Positions 1-10,286 of a stretch of 64,000 nucleotides of DNA are shown one piece after another (position 1 is the first letter of the stretch; each line of letters opens with the position of its first letter). Position numbers and translations under genes: made by a program. The notes under the pieces were generated by a model. The model worked only from the letters and a program-made list of their open reading frames with translations, searched no databases and was not told where the DNA came from. Source of the stretch: Taxillus chinensis (lineage: Eukaryota > Streptophyta > Magnoliopsida > Santalales > Loranthaceae); NCBI GenBank assembly GCA_023512835.1, contig CM042084.1, forward strand, positions 52,243,531 through 52,307,530, given 5' to 3'.

Positions 1-1095
1 AGGCGAGTTGTATGGATTGGCTTATGGCTTTCCAGGCCAAGATAGGCTGTTATCGGCGGCGTGTATCCTTCGTGACACCTGTAGGGACCTCTTGCACCCT
101 GCAGGGGGAGTGGGACTGTGAGGCGAGTTGGGCTGGGCCAGTGTTAGACCAGTGAAGTGCCATTACCCACAGGTTGGCAGCCCTGACCTTTGCTGAGGAG
201 GGGAAGGTGGAAAAGAGGGAGTGGCCCGCTGTTGTGGACCGATTTCAGGATGTTTTTCCTGAAGAGTTGAGGAGTTTGCCACCTAAGAGGAGTGTGGAGT
301 TCACCATTGAGTTGGTGCCGGGGACGGGTCCGATTTCCCAAGTAGCGTATCGTATGGGGCCAGCTGAGTTGAGGGAGCTTCAAAGGCAAATCGAGGAGTT
401 GGTGGGCCAGGGGTATATCAGACCGAGTACCTCACCTTGGGGTGCTCCAGTGCTCTTTGCAAAGAAGGTAGATGGCACGCTTTGCCTCTGCATTGACTAC
501 AGGAAGCTGAATTCGATGACTGTGAAGAACAAGTATCCGTTGCCCCGGATAGATGACCTATTTGACCAGTTGAGTGGGACCCAGTGGTTTTCAAAGATAG
601 ATCTGCGATCGGGGTATCACTAGCTAAGGGTTAAGGAGGAAGACATCCCTAAGGCTTTTCGGTGTAGGTATGGGCACTATGAGTGGGTAGTGATACCTTT
701 TGGGCTCACTATTGCACCCGCAGTGTTTATGCATTTGATGAACCAGGTCTTTGCTCCATACTTGGATTCGTTTGTAGTGGTGTTTATTGACGATATCTTG
801 GTATATTCCAAGACCGAAAGGGAGCATGTGGAACACCTGGAAACAGTGTTGCAAACCTTGAGGGATCAGCGGTTCTTTGCTAAGTTTAGCAAATGCGAGT
901 TTTAGATGCAGGAGGTCCATTTTCTTGGCCATGTAGTGTCAGCTGAAGGGGCTAGAGTGGACTCAGTCAAGATTAAGGCGGTGTCATCATGGGAGAGGCC
1001 AACCAATGTCTTCGAGATTCATAGTTTCCTTGGCTTGGCAGGGTACTACCATCGTTTCGTGGAGGGATTCTCCCGTTTGGCAGCTCCTATGACGG
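1..1095 (+). pseudogene. chromovirus pol: protease tail and reverse transcriptase
   Basis: The frame is open from about 174 and continues to 2074, interrupted only by TAG stops. The first ~170 bases encode a degenerate protease-to-RT linker (a GMDWLM-like stretch). RT hallmarks in order: [10 protein letters not shown], the SPWGAPVLF block, IDYRKLN (531 region), [10 protein letters not shown] ending at the first TAG (621-623), [10 protein letters not shown], and the catalytic FIDD at 783-794 (both aspartates present). The second TAG is at 903-905. Both TAGs sit where a glutamine and a tryptophan codon are expected, which fits C-to-T change. The HFLGHVVS and [12 protein letters not shown] blocks follow. 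Non-functional as it stands. Confidence 0.92.
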
Positions 1096-1790
1096 TGTTG
1101 ACCCGGAAGGGAGTGAAGTTTGAGTGGACTGACAAGTGTCAGCTGGCATTTGAGGCTCTCAAAACCCATTTGACCACTGCACCGATGTTGAGGTTACCTC
1201 GGGAGGATATCCCATATGAGGTATATTGTGATGCGTCCAGGGTTGGTTTGGGGTGTGTGCTTATGCAGGAGTACAGTGTGGTAGCTTACGGGTCGAGGCA
1301 GCTGAAGCCGCATGAGCAGAATTACCCTACTCATGACCATGAGTTGGTGGCTATCATCTTTCCCTTGAAGAGTTGGCAACATTACCTTTTGGGGGAGAAG
1401 TTCATAGTGTTTTCTGATCACAAGAGCCTTCAGTACATCTTTACTCAGAAGAACTTGAATTTGAGGCAGAGGAGATGGGTGGAGTATTTGCAGACCTTTG
1501 ACTTTACTCTTGCCTATTCCCCGGGCAAGGGTAATGTTGTGGCTGACGCGTTGAGCAGAAAAGGGAAAGCTGAGGTGGCCGTGAGAGAGTGGAAGCTGAT
1601 GGAGCAGTTGGTAATGTTGCAGCTGCAGCCTATTGTTCGTGATGGTGGGACAGTCCTGAGTCCTATAGTTGTTGTGCCTGAGCTGTACCAGCGCGTCCGA
1701 GAGGCACATTTGGGTGACATTGAGTGTGAGGTCCTCCGTGCCCGTTTTGAGGCTGGTGAGCTATCTGAAGGCTGGACAGAGGGTCCTTAG
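1096..1790 (+). pseudogene. chromovirus pol: RNase H domain
   Basis: Continues the RT frame. It degrades RNA in the RNA-DNA hybrid during reverse transcription. The catalytic-type acidic residues are visible: CDASR (about 1227), the glutamate in [20 protein letters not shown], and the final aspartate in VVADALSRK (about 1545). [15 protein letters not shown] is the usual gypsy block between them. A TAG at 1788-1790 ends the open stretch in the linker to integrase; the same frame resumes afterwards, so it is a point change rather than a true end. Confidence 0.9.
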
Positions 1791-1794
1791 CATG

Positions 1795-3118
1795 AGTTAT
1801 CTTTTCAGGGGCGGCTAGTAGTGGCTTCTTCTCTCCAGGATGAGGTGATGAGGGAGTTTCATCAGTCTAGAGTTGCTGTGCATCCAGGGGGTACGAAGAT
1901 GTACCATGCGCTTCGGGGACATTTTTGGTGGCCTGGGATGAAACGCGATGTGGCTGCCTTTGTTTCGCGGTGCCTCACGTGTCAGCAGGTGAAGGCTGAG
2001 CATCAGCGGCCGGCGGGCATGTTACAGCCGTTGCCCATAGCGGAGTGGAAGTGGGACCACATAGCGATGGATTTGTAACTGCTCTTCCACCCACCACAGG
2101 GAGGAAAGATATGATTTGGGTGATTGTGGATCGGCTCACAAAGTCGGCCCATTTTCTTGCTGTTCGCGAGTGGGACTCTATTGGGACCCTGAGTCAACTA
2201 TACATGAACGAGATTGTGAGACTGCATGGAGTACCATCGTCGATTGTCTCTGACCAGGATTCGAGGTTCACTTCCCGTTTTTGGGTAGGTTTGCAGGAGG
2301 CTATGGGGACCAAGCTTAACTTGAGTACAACCTTCCACCCTGAGACTGACGGCCAGACAGAGCGGACGAATCAGACTTTGGAGGACATGTTATGGGCCTG
2401 TGTGTTAGATTTTGGGGGTTCATGGGCAACTCACCTTCCTTTGGTGGAGTTTGCCTACAACAATAGTTATCAGGCGTCCATTGGGATGGCCCCTTTCGAG
2501 GCATTGTATGGGAGGCCATGCCGATCCCCTTTGTGTTGGACTGAGGCAGGAGAGGCGGCTCTCTTGGGACCACAATTGGTTCAAGAGGCTACTGAGAAAG
2601 TTAAGTTGATTGGCCAGCGCTTCTTTATCGCCTCGTAGTCGACGAAATCTTATGCGGACCAACGGCGGCAACCTTTGCAGTTTTCTGTGGGCGACCATGT
2701 GTTTCTCCGTGTCTCTCAACGACGTGGACATCGGTGCTTTGGGAGAGGTTCCAAACTCTCTCCCCGGTTTATTGGTCCATTTGAGGTTATAGCTCGTGTG
2801 GGGCCTGTAGCTTACCGCTTAGCATTGCCACCGCGATTGAGTCGGGTGCACAATGTATTCCACGTGTCCCAACTGGGGAAGTATCACCCTGACCCCACTC
2901 ATGTGTTAGACTGGGGGGCATTGGACATTGAGTATGACATGTCCGTTGTTGAGGCCCCTATCCGTATACTCGATCGACGGGAGAAACTTCTGTGGGGTCG
3001 TGCTATTCCTTTGGTTCGTGTACTGTGGCAGCACCGTGGCATTGAGGAGGAGACTTGGGAGCGGGAGTCTTTAATGCGTGAGCAACATCTCGAGTTGTTC
3101 GAGGACGAACAATCCTAA
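1795..3118 (+). pseudogene. chromovirus pol: integrase and chromodomain
   Basis: Integrase inserts the cDNA; the chromodomain is thought to direct it to particular chromatin. The HHCC zinc module is visible (EFHQSRVAVHPG then CLTCQQ, 1845-1990). The catalytic core has MDF (about 2070), SDQDSRF (about 2250) and the glutamate in GQTERTNQ (about 2360), giving D-D-E. A one-base loss near 2074 shifts the frame; the second frame runs to 3118 with one TAG at 2636-2638. The C-terminal GPFEVIARVGPVAYRL block and a chromodomain-like VRVLWQHRGIEEETWERE end just before the stop at 3116-3118. Confidence 0.9.
3095..3112 (+). other. AGGA-loop hairpin at the pol stop codon
   Basis: Perfect inverted repeat: TTGTTCG, loop AGGA, CGAACAA, overlapping the last codons of pol. 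A counterpart occurs at the same place in the two other chromovirus-type elements (23464-23477 minus strand; 57715-57732). It could reflect coding of LFEDEQ or an RNA structure; the sequence alone does not decide. Confidence 0.6.
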
Positions 3119-3399
3119 GGGCGTGAAGTGGCTGTTGGCCAAGGGCTAGTGATGTGCTTTGTATGTTGTATTGTATTTGTATTTGTATTTGTTTTGTCCT
3201 TTAGACATGTATGTATTGAGATATGTTTTGAGACTTGTATCTGTGATATGCGGATATGTGGTATATGCATTGTAATGCATGTGGTTATGGATTGTGGTGG
3301 TGCTTTGTTATGTGCTGTATCCGGCGTGTGACCCATTTGGGTGTTGTGGCTTGCCGTTTGGAAAATTGGTAGCTTGTATTTGTTACTCCTTGCATGTTT
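3113..3399 (+). other. noncoding 3' region between pol and polypurine tract
   Basis: About 290 bases after the pol stop, T/G-rich with short TTGTATTTG-type repeats near 3160-3200. I see no conserved coding sequence in it. Confidence 0.6.
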
Positions 3400-3434
3400 C
3401 TTTTCGAGGACGAAAAGTCTTGAGGGGAAGAGGA
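3400..3434 (+). other. AGGA-loop hairpin and polypurine tract
   Basis: CTTTTCG, loop AGGA, CGAAAAG (3400-3417), followed by the purine run GAGGGGAAGAGGA ending at 3434. The next base starts the 3' LTR with TG. Polypurine tracts prime plus-strand DNA synthesis. Confidence 0.8.
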
Positions 3435-4061
3435 TGTAATGACCCGCGTTTTGTGGTATGTAAAAAGTTAATCACAGATGCCTTGTGAGTGGAAATTGTT
3501 GGGTTTTAGGGAGTTATCTTCCCACACACTTTAGCTAAAACACCTTGAATGTTGATGCACAAGTTTGAGGTAAGAGATGAGCCCAAGAGGGGACTTTTGG
3601 GAGGTGCACGTGACAATTGATAACATGCATTTATGCCCTAGGAAGATGTTATTTGCATATACAGGCGCTTTTAGGATGTTTTGTCAGGTTTTGGAGATTA
3701 ATTTTGACCAAGTAGATGGCCTCAAATCAATTGGCGTGCAGAACTAAAGTTTCTCAGAATGATGTCCTCTACCTTCCACAGAAGTTCCAGAGCCAAAGGC
3801 CTTGAACGCCAATTGGACCAATTGGCGTGTAAGCATATTACTGCATACCAGCCTTCTACATGATGCAAGGAAGCTTGGGATAGAATTTCACAGCTTTTGG
3901 AGCTGCACATCATATGGGGATATGACGTGCATTATGGCGTGCAGCCATATTTTTGCACCATCACCTTGGTTTTGTGGTTCTAATCATCTTTCCCCAAAGG
4001 ACTATGTTGGAATTATGGATATTTTGTCGTGTGTGGATGCGGGAAGATTGTAGCTTGTGTG

Positions 4062-4139
4062 ATCAAAACTACGTCGTTTTGATGCTAGGATTCACTTAAT
4101 CAAAACTACGTCATTTTGATGTTGGTGTGCCTATATAAG
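4062..4139 (+). promoter_or_regulatory. LTR promoter: two ACGT-core inverted repeats and TATA box
   Basis: Two copies of an inverted repeat (arms ATCAAAAC/GTTTTGAT around an ACGT core; the second copy has TCATTTTGAT) at about 4062 and 4099, then TATATAAG at 4132-4139. The same layout occurs in the other chromovirus LTRs, with TATATAAG at 5615, 8893 and 62393 and on the minus strand at 22730 and 46088. Confidence 0.6.
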
Positions 4140-4499
4140 AGGTGAAGGACTCTTAGGTTTAGGGTTCTTCTTTTGGCTAGCCACTGCAGCCGTCGCAGAG
4201 AGAGAGAGAGAGAGAGAGAGAGCTAGAGAGAGGGAAGGAAGGAGAGCTGCTGGTTGCTGCCGGAGCATCTTGTGTGGGGAGGACGGCGTCTAGCGCGGGA
4301 GCAAGGAGGATCCTCATTAAGGTAGGGGTTCTGTTCTTCCTTGTACCTATCCCAGGGTTATGGCCTTGTGGTAGGCGATTTGTAATCTGGATATATATAT
4401 TATATGTAAATCTATATAGGTGTGATCTCCTATATGGATGTTGGCCTTCAGTGGCGTGTATGTGTTTGAGATTAGGCCTGTGTGGCCATGCGTATTATG

Positions 4500-4690
4500 T
4501 GTTTGATATTATGCATGTGAGGCTATGCATGCTAAGTGTTTGATGTTATACCAGTGTGGGTATGCCTGAAAAGTGTTTGATGTTATACCTATGAAGATAT
4601 GCATGCTAAGTGTTTGATGTTATGTCAGTGTGGATATGCATGTTAAGTGTTTGTTGTTATGCCTGAATAGCTGAGATGTATGTTAAGTGT
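4500..4690 (+). repeat. 37-bp minisatellite in LTR
   Basis: About five imperfect copies of a 37-base unit beginning TGTTTGATGTTAT and containing a TATGCATG-like stretch. It is followed at 4720-4860 by a second short tandem repeat of GTGGAGCCTGAGAGGCTGAG type. Confidence 0.75.
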
Positions 4691-5114
4691 TTGGTGTTAT
4701 GTCAGTGAGACTGACTGTGGAGCCTAAGAAGCCTGAGAGGCTGAGGCAATGTCTATGGAGCCTAAGAAGCCTGAGAGGCTGAGGCAATACTTGTGTACCT
4801 GTGGAGCCTGAGAGCGAGTTAATGTCGGTGAGACTAACGTGGAGCCTGAGAGGCTAAGTTCCTGTCGGTGGGACCGACCGAGGAGTTTTTGTGGCGAAGG
4901 TTGTACCTGTTTGTGGCTTGTCGTGTATAGTATTGATTATGACCTGTTTAGAATGTAATTTCCACGACACCGCACTTGAGCACTTCTTCATATAGATTGT
5001 AGGAGCATGGGATGGGTTGGGGAGACATGATCCCTACTGAGCTGTGGTTGCTCACCCCTCCTAGTGTGGTGTGTTTTCTTGCAGGAACCTACAGGCGTTA
5101 GGTGGGAACACCAA

Positions 5115-6810
5115 TGTAAGGACCCGTACCTTGAGTTAGTCAGTTTTGCCTCCTGAGTAGAGTTTTTCTAGATTTTGACCTAGTAAATGGACTCCAATGA
5201 ATTCACGTACAAAAGGAAAGATGCTTAGAATGATGTCCTCTATCTACCACAGAAGTTTCAGGCCAAATGGACATGTATGTGAGGTGCACGTGATATGGGT
5301 CCAATTCACGTGCAAGTGTAATTGTCTTCTAAATGATGCAAGGAAGCTAGGGGTGAAGTTTGAGAGCATTTGGAGTCCATATGGAGGTGCACGTGAATTG
5401 GGAATTCACGTGCAAATTGGCGTGCAGCCATATTTTTGCATGGTTCCCTTGGTTTTGTCATCCTAAGGAACTTTCTCCAAAGGACCATGTTGAAATTCTG
5501 AGTATTTTGGCCTATATGGGTGCGGAAAGGTGGTAACTTGTGTGATCAAAACTACGTCGTTTTGATCCTGGGATTCACTTAATCAAAACTACGTCGTTTT
5601 GATGTTGTGTTGTCTATATAAGAGGAGGAGTCCCTCTGTTTTAGGTTTAGGGTTTGTTGCTTCACCAGCCGTCGCAGAGAGAGAGAGAGAGGGAAGGAGA
5701 GCTCCTGGTTGCTGCCGGGCGTCTTGCGTGGGTGGTCGGTGCTTTGTGGGTGGACGGTGTTCGGCTTGGGATCAGACCGTTGCTGTGTTGTTGCGTTTTC
5801 CTTGAGGTAGGGGTTCTGTTCTTCCTAAGTCCTTCTCTGTCCTAGGGTTCCAGGGCAGATTTCTGGTTATAACTGTTATATATAAATTAGTAATCCATAT
5901 AGGTGTGATCTCCTATATGGATGTTGGCCTTCAGTGGCATGTTGGTGTGATTCTGTGGACTACATGCTATGTGTTCGATGAAATGCCTGTGTGAATATAG
6001 CTGTATGTATATGCCCATTACGTGTTTGATAATATGCCTATGTGGCTGGACTTGTGATTTAGTGTATGTGTGTATGCTGGGTGTGTGTTCTGTTGCCTGA
6101 ATGGCTGGGTTTGTGCACTTGTGAGCGGGTGCACACCAAGTGTTTGGTTTTATGTTTGTGTGACCGTGGTGTAAGTTGTGTGCCCGATTGTGGTATCTGG
6201 CCTGAAGAGGCGGTTAAACTACTTTGCCTAAGAGGCGGTTAAACCAGTGGCCTGAAGAGGCGGTTAAATCACTTGGCCTGAAGAGGCGGTTAAATAACTT
6301 GGCCTGAAGAGGCGGTTAAATCACTTGTGTTTTGTGTGGTGGATAATTGTGACTACTGATGTGGTTTGATATTGTTTGTTGAGATTGTTGTAACACGTCA
6401 CTACACCTGTGCACATGCATGTAGCCGCTAGGAGCATGGGAAGGGTTGGGGAGACTTGATCCCTACTGAGCTATGGTTGCTCACCCCTCCTACTGTGTTT
6501 GCTTGTTTTCCAGGGACTTACAGGCGTTAGGTGGACACACCAAGGTGGAAGACCTTATCCATTTTACTCTCTTCCATTTATGTTGTTTTCTTTTATGGGA
6601 ACTGATGTAACCCCAGTGGGGATGGGATTGGAAAGAATTCTGTTGTAATAAACTGGTTTGGATTATTTTTATGAACATTACTTTCTTGAATGTGTTGTGG
6701 ATGTTTGAAATATAAAATTCTTGGTTTGTATCCTAACCCCTTTGCCCTCCGTGTGGGAAAAAGGGGAGTCACGTGCCGGTTTCCTTAGGTTGGAAATCCG
6801 GGGCGTGACA
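5115..6810 (+). mobile_element. solo LTR, chromovirus family B, TSD ACCAA
   Basis: Begins TGTAAGGACCCG and ends GGGCGTGACA, flanked by ACCAA at 5110-5114 and 6811-6815. It sits in the 3' LTR of the left chromovirus. No internal region is present, so it is the product of LTR-LTR recombination. It carries the CACGTG half-sites, two ACGT-core inverted repeats (5545 and 5582), TATATAAG at 5615-5622, a GA-repeat and its own minisatellite. Confidence 0.95.
6199..6327 (+). repeat. 26-bp minisatellite in solo LTR
   Basis: Five copies of a 26-base unit beginning GGCCTGAAGAGGCGGTTAAA. It occupies the place where related LTRs carry different tandem repeats. Confidence 0.85.
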
Positions 6811-7095
6811 ACCAAGGTGGGAGAGTTCTATTTTGTGGCTTTGTTTTATGTTATTTGTGTTATGTAATTCCGTTGAGACCTTGTAACCCCAGCGAGGAGA
6901 TATTGTAATGAAGTTTAAAACATAATAAAGGCATGTAGTTTGAATTTACTAATATGATTTTGTCTTTCTGAATATATCCTGTGACGGTGTATGTTGTCTT
7001 GTGTGGGAAAGTTATATCCTACCCCCTTATCCACTACTTGGATAAAGGGAGGGTCACGTTCCGGTCTCCTCGGGTTGGAAATCCGGGGCGTGACA

Positions 7096-8269
7096 GTTCA
7101 GGCATTAAAGGATGCGAAGTGGCTAGACTTTTCTGCACTAACTAGGACGCCAAATCTGAACAGCAATCCTCTCCAGAACCCTCCAACAATGTTGCTAGTA
7201 TCAAGAATGAAGGACGGCTGGAGAGGGTCTCCCAAGTACAAATGGAGAAAACATATTTGTTTACCCTGTTACAGGAACATGGCTATATACTTGCTAAAGA
7301 CACGCCGGAGGCAGGAAAGGGAACAGATGGGGAAAAACAATGTCCTTATCACAAGATGTCGTGGGCACATGACATCGCAGAATGTAGTGAGTTTTTCAAG
7401 GTGGTGCAAAAACTCATGGACCAAAGGATGATCGAATTGTCCAGGGAAGAGATAGACAATCAAAGCCACATGATCCAAGGAGACATGTCATACAAACCAT
7501 CGTCGGTGCCAACAACCCTTGTCTTGAATGTTAAGACTCCAGAAATCCCACTACTGCCTCATGGAATTACACCTCTCACCATATGTGTCCCTGCCCCTTT
7601 CCCCTACAAGTCGATAATGCAGTCCCATGGAACTACAACTGTGGGGTAGTTTAGGGAGCCACCGCAGAGTAAAAGAAAACTCGTAGTGGTCGGGCTTATG
7701 CCCCTGATATGGCGGACAAAGCAAGGAAACAAAAAGCTGTAGAACCCGACATTGAGCCAACACTGGAGGCAACAAAGAAAGGAACACCGGTCACGGAAGA
7801 AGAGGCTGCGGAATTTCTGAAACTCATGAAGCAAAGCGAGTACAATATTGTGGACCAGCTGAGTTAACAACCGCTCGCATCTCATTGCACTCATTAATGA
7901 TGGATTCTCAACCTCACTGGGAAGCACTAATGAAGGTTCTGAGCCAAGCCTATGTTCCTTCAACCATCCCGGTGGCGAATGTGGATGGATTCACTAGTAA
8001 CCTCATTATGAACAACATCATCAGCTTTGGAGATGACGAGCTACCCCAGGAAGGAAAGGGGCATATAAAGGCTCTACACATCATAGTCAAATGTAAGGAG
8101 CACACTATAGCTCGACTACTTATCGACAATGGCTCTGCCTTAAACATTATGCCCTTACATATACTACAACAACTACCGAGATGCGCCCTTGTACAATGAA
8201 GGTACGAGCTTTCGATGGAGGCAAACGTGATGTGGTGGGAACTCTGGACATTCCACTCCTAATTGGGCC
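7096..8269 (+). pseudogene. Tat/Ogre element: gag C-terminus and protease, broken
   Basis: Coding remnant of the oldest element in the window. Gag C-terminal motifs are CPYHKMSWAHDIAECSEF and FKVVQKLMDQ (7340-7430), characteristic of Tat/Ogre gag. The protease is at about 7800-8269: EEAAEFLKLMKQSEYNIV, then IARLLIDNGSALNIMP with the DNG-type active site (8105-8150). Frameshifts lie near 7650, 7870 and 8190. The coding sequence stops at 8269 where a solo LTR was inserted and resumes at 10287; removing that LTR and one GGGCC copy restores continuity of the frame. The left part of gag lies beyond the chromovirus insertion. Confidence 0.85.
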
Positions 8270-9156
8270 TGTAATGACCCGTGTGTAAGAAGTTAACCAC
8301 AAACACCTTGGATGTTGGTGCACAAGTTTGAGGTAAGAGATGAGCCCAAGAGGGGACTTTTGGGAGGTGCATGTGACAAGTGATAACGTGCATTTATGCC
8401 CTAGGAAGATGCTATGCATATACAGGCGCTTTTAAGCTGTTTTGGCAGATTTTGGAGCTCACTTTTGGTATAGTAGATGGCCTCAAACAATTGGCGTGCA
8501 AGAACAAAAGTTGCTTAGAATGAGGTCCTCTATCTACCACAGAAATTTCAGAGCATTTGGAGCTGCACGTGAATTCACCCATTTCACGTGCAAGCATATT
8601 TTTGCTTCTTAGGCCTATACAAGATGCAAGGAGGCTTAGGGTGAAGTTTGAGTGCATTTGGAGCTGCACGCCAATTGGGGAATTGACGTGCAAATTGGCG
8701 TGTAGGCATATTTTTGCATGGTTACCTTAGTTTTGTTATTCTAATCATCTTTCCCCAAAGGACTATGATGGAATTGTGTATATTTTGGTGTGTACGGATG
8801 TGGGAAGGTCATAGCTTGTTCCATCAAAACTACGTCGTTTTGATACTGGGATTCACTTAATCAAAACTACGTCGTTTTGATGTTGTGTTGTCTATATAAG
8901 GAGGAGAAGCCCTCTGTTTTAGGTTTAGGGTTCTCTTCGCCCATCGCGGCCGTCGTAGAGAGAGAGAGAGCTAGAGAGAGGGAAGGAAGGGGAGTTGCTT
9001 TGGTCTTGCCGGAGCATCTTGCGTGGGGAGGACGGCGTTTAGCGTGGGAGCAAGGAAGATCCGCTTTAAGGTAGGGGTTCTGTTCTTCCTAAATCCTCCC
9101 TCGTCCTAGGGTTCTAGGGCAGATTATGGAGTTATACCCGTTTATATATATATGTA

Positions 9157-9186
9157 ATCCATATAGGTGTGATCTCCTATATGGAT
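9157..9186 (+). other. 11-bp-arm hairpin in LTR R region
   Basis: ATCCATATAGG, loop TGTGATCT, CCTATATGGAT. Present in the corresponding position of all chromovirus-type LTRs here. In the copies near 52390, 58750 and 62665 both arms change together (ATTCATATAGG / CCTATATGAAT). Confidence 0.7.
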
Positions 9187-9540
9187 GTTGGCCTTCAATG
9201 GCGGTTTTTGATGTATTCTGGTGTTGGATGGTGTGCATATTAAGTGTTCGATAAAATGCCCGTGTGAATATGTCCGTGTGAATATGCCTAGTATGTGTTT
9301 GATAATATGCCTTGTGTGGTCGGGTTTGTGGGTTTGTGAATGTATGCATGTTAAGTGTTTGGTAAAATACTTGTGAGACTCGCATGTCAAGTGTTTGATT
9401 TTACGCCTGATGGGTCGTGCGAATTAAATGTTTTGTATTATGCCTGTGAAAGTGTGTATGCTACGTGTTTGGTTTAATGCCTGTGTGACCTTGTATGCTG
9501 TGTTTGTGGAACTCGGTGGCTGTGGAAGCCCGGGACTGGA

Positions 9541-9805
9541 ACTGTTAGCCTGTGTGGCTAAGCCTATATGGCTGTAGATATGTTAGCCCGTGTGGCTAAG
9601 CCTGAGTGGCCGTGGATATGTTAGCCGTGTGGCTAAGCCTGAGTGGCCGTGGATATGTTAGCCATGTGGCTAAGCCTTAGTGGCTGTGGATATGTCAGTC
9701 CGTGTGGCTAAGCCTGAGTGGCCGTGGATATGTTAGCCCGTGTGGCTAAGCCTGAGTGACTGTGGACATGTTAGCCTATATGGCTAAGCCTGTATGGCGG
9801 TGGAT
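9541..9805 (+). repeat. 38-bp minisatellite in solo LTR
   Basis: About seven imperfect copies of a 38-base unit with the core GTGTGGCTAAGCCTGAGTGG and a GTGGATATG tail. The same unit occurs in the minus-strand solo LTR at 45190-45440. Confidence 0.88.
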
Positions 9806-10286
9806 ATCTCGTATCTTTGTGTGATTGTAGAATATAACCTGTTTATATCTTATTGTCACTACACTGCACTTGTGCACACCCTCATGTAGACGCTAGGAGC
9901 ATGGGATGGGTTGGGGAGACATGATCCCTACTGAGCTGTGGTTGCTCACCCCTCCCTCTATGTTGTGTTTTCTTTCAAGAACATACCGGCGTTAGGTGGG
10001 ACCCCAAGGTGGAAGACCTTATTTACTTTACCGTCTTTCATTTATGTTATTTTGTGGGAATTAATGTAACTCCAAGTGGGGATGGATTGAAAAGAGGATT
10101 TTGTTGTAATAAAGACTGGTTTGGATTGTGGATTGCTTTAATGAACACTACTTTCTTGAATGTGTTGTGGATGGTTTAAAATGTTATATTTGGGGTTTGC
10201 ACCCTAACCCCTTTGCCCTCCGTGTGGGTACAAGGGGAGTCACGTACCGGTTTCCACGGGTTCGAAATCTGGGGCGTGATAGGGCC

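Larger units (their letters stand above)
1..7095 (+). mobile_element. Tekay/Del-like chromovirus, 5' part outside window
   Basis: Plus-strand Ty3/gypsy element entering from the left edge. Visible order is protease tail, reverse transcriptase, RNase H, integrase, chromodomain, polypurine tract and 3' LTR. This order and the C-terminal chromodomain place it among chromoviruses of the Tekay/Del type. The 3' LTR runs 3435-7095 and is interrupted by a solo LTR of a related family. The right flank (7096 on) is Tat/Ogre gag coding sequence, so this element probably inserted into that older element. Its own TSD cannot be checked because the left end is missing. Confidence 0.9.
3435..7095 (+). repeat. 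chromovirus 3' LTR, family A, interrupted by a solo LTR
   Basis: Starts TGTAATGACCC right after the polypurine tract and ends GGGCGTGACA at 7095. Without the nested LTR and one TSD copy it is about 1.96 kb. The U3 part (3435-4131) contains a block resembling the start of an Athila LTR (3617-3700), CACGTG-type sites and two ACGT-core inverted repeats. TATATAAG is at 4132-4139, followed by a GA-repeat. AATAAA at 6924-6929 is a likely polyadenylation signal, implying a long R region. Confidence 0.92.
8270..10281 (+). mobile_element. solo LTR, chromovirus family A, TSD GGGCC
   Basis: Begins TGTAATGACCC and ends GGGGCGTGATA (terminal CA changed to TA), flanked by GGGCC at 8265-8269 and 10282-10286. 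It resembles the LTR starting at 3435, including the Athila-like block (8382-8440). ACGT-core repeats lie at 8823 and 8860, TATATAAG at 8893-8900 and AATAAA at 10108-10113. About 2.0 kb; it interrupts the Tat/Ogre protease. Confidence 0.95.

Noticed and set aside
5599..5805. Repeated small frame beginning MMLCCLYK in several LTRs (also 8877 and 45898-46110 minus)
   Set aside because: Its ATG lies upstream of the TATA box, so the LTR transcript would not contain it, and its body is a GA-repeat translation. Similarity is explained by LTR homology.
9541..9805. CRISPR-like direct repeats
   Set aside because: Units are contiguous without unique spacers and lie in LTRs of a plant genome; they are minisatellites.
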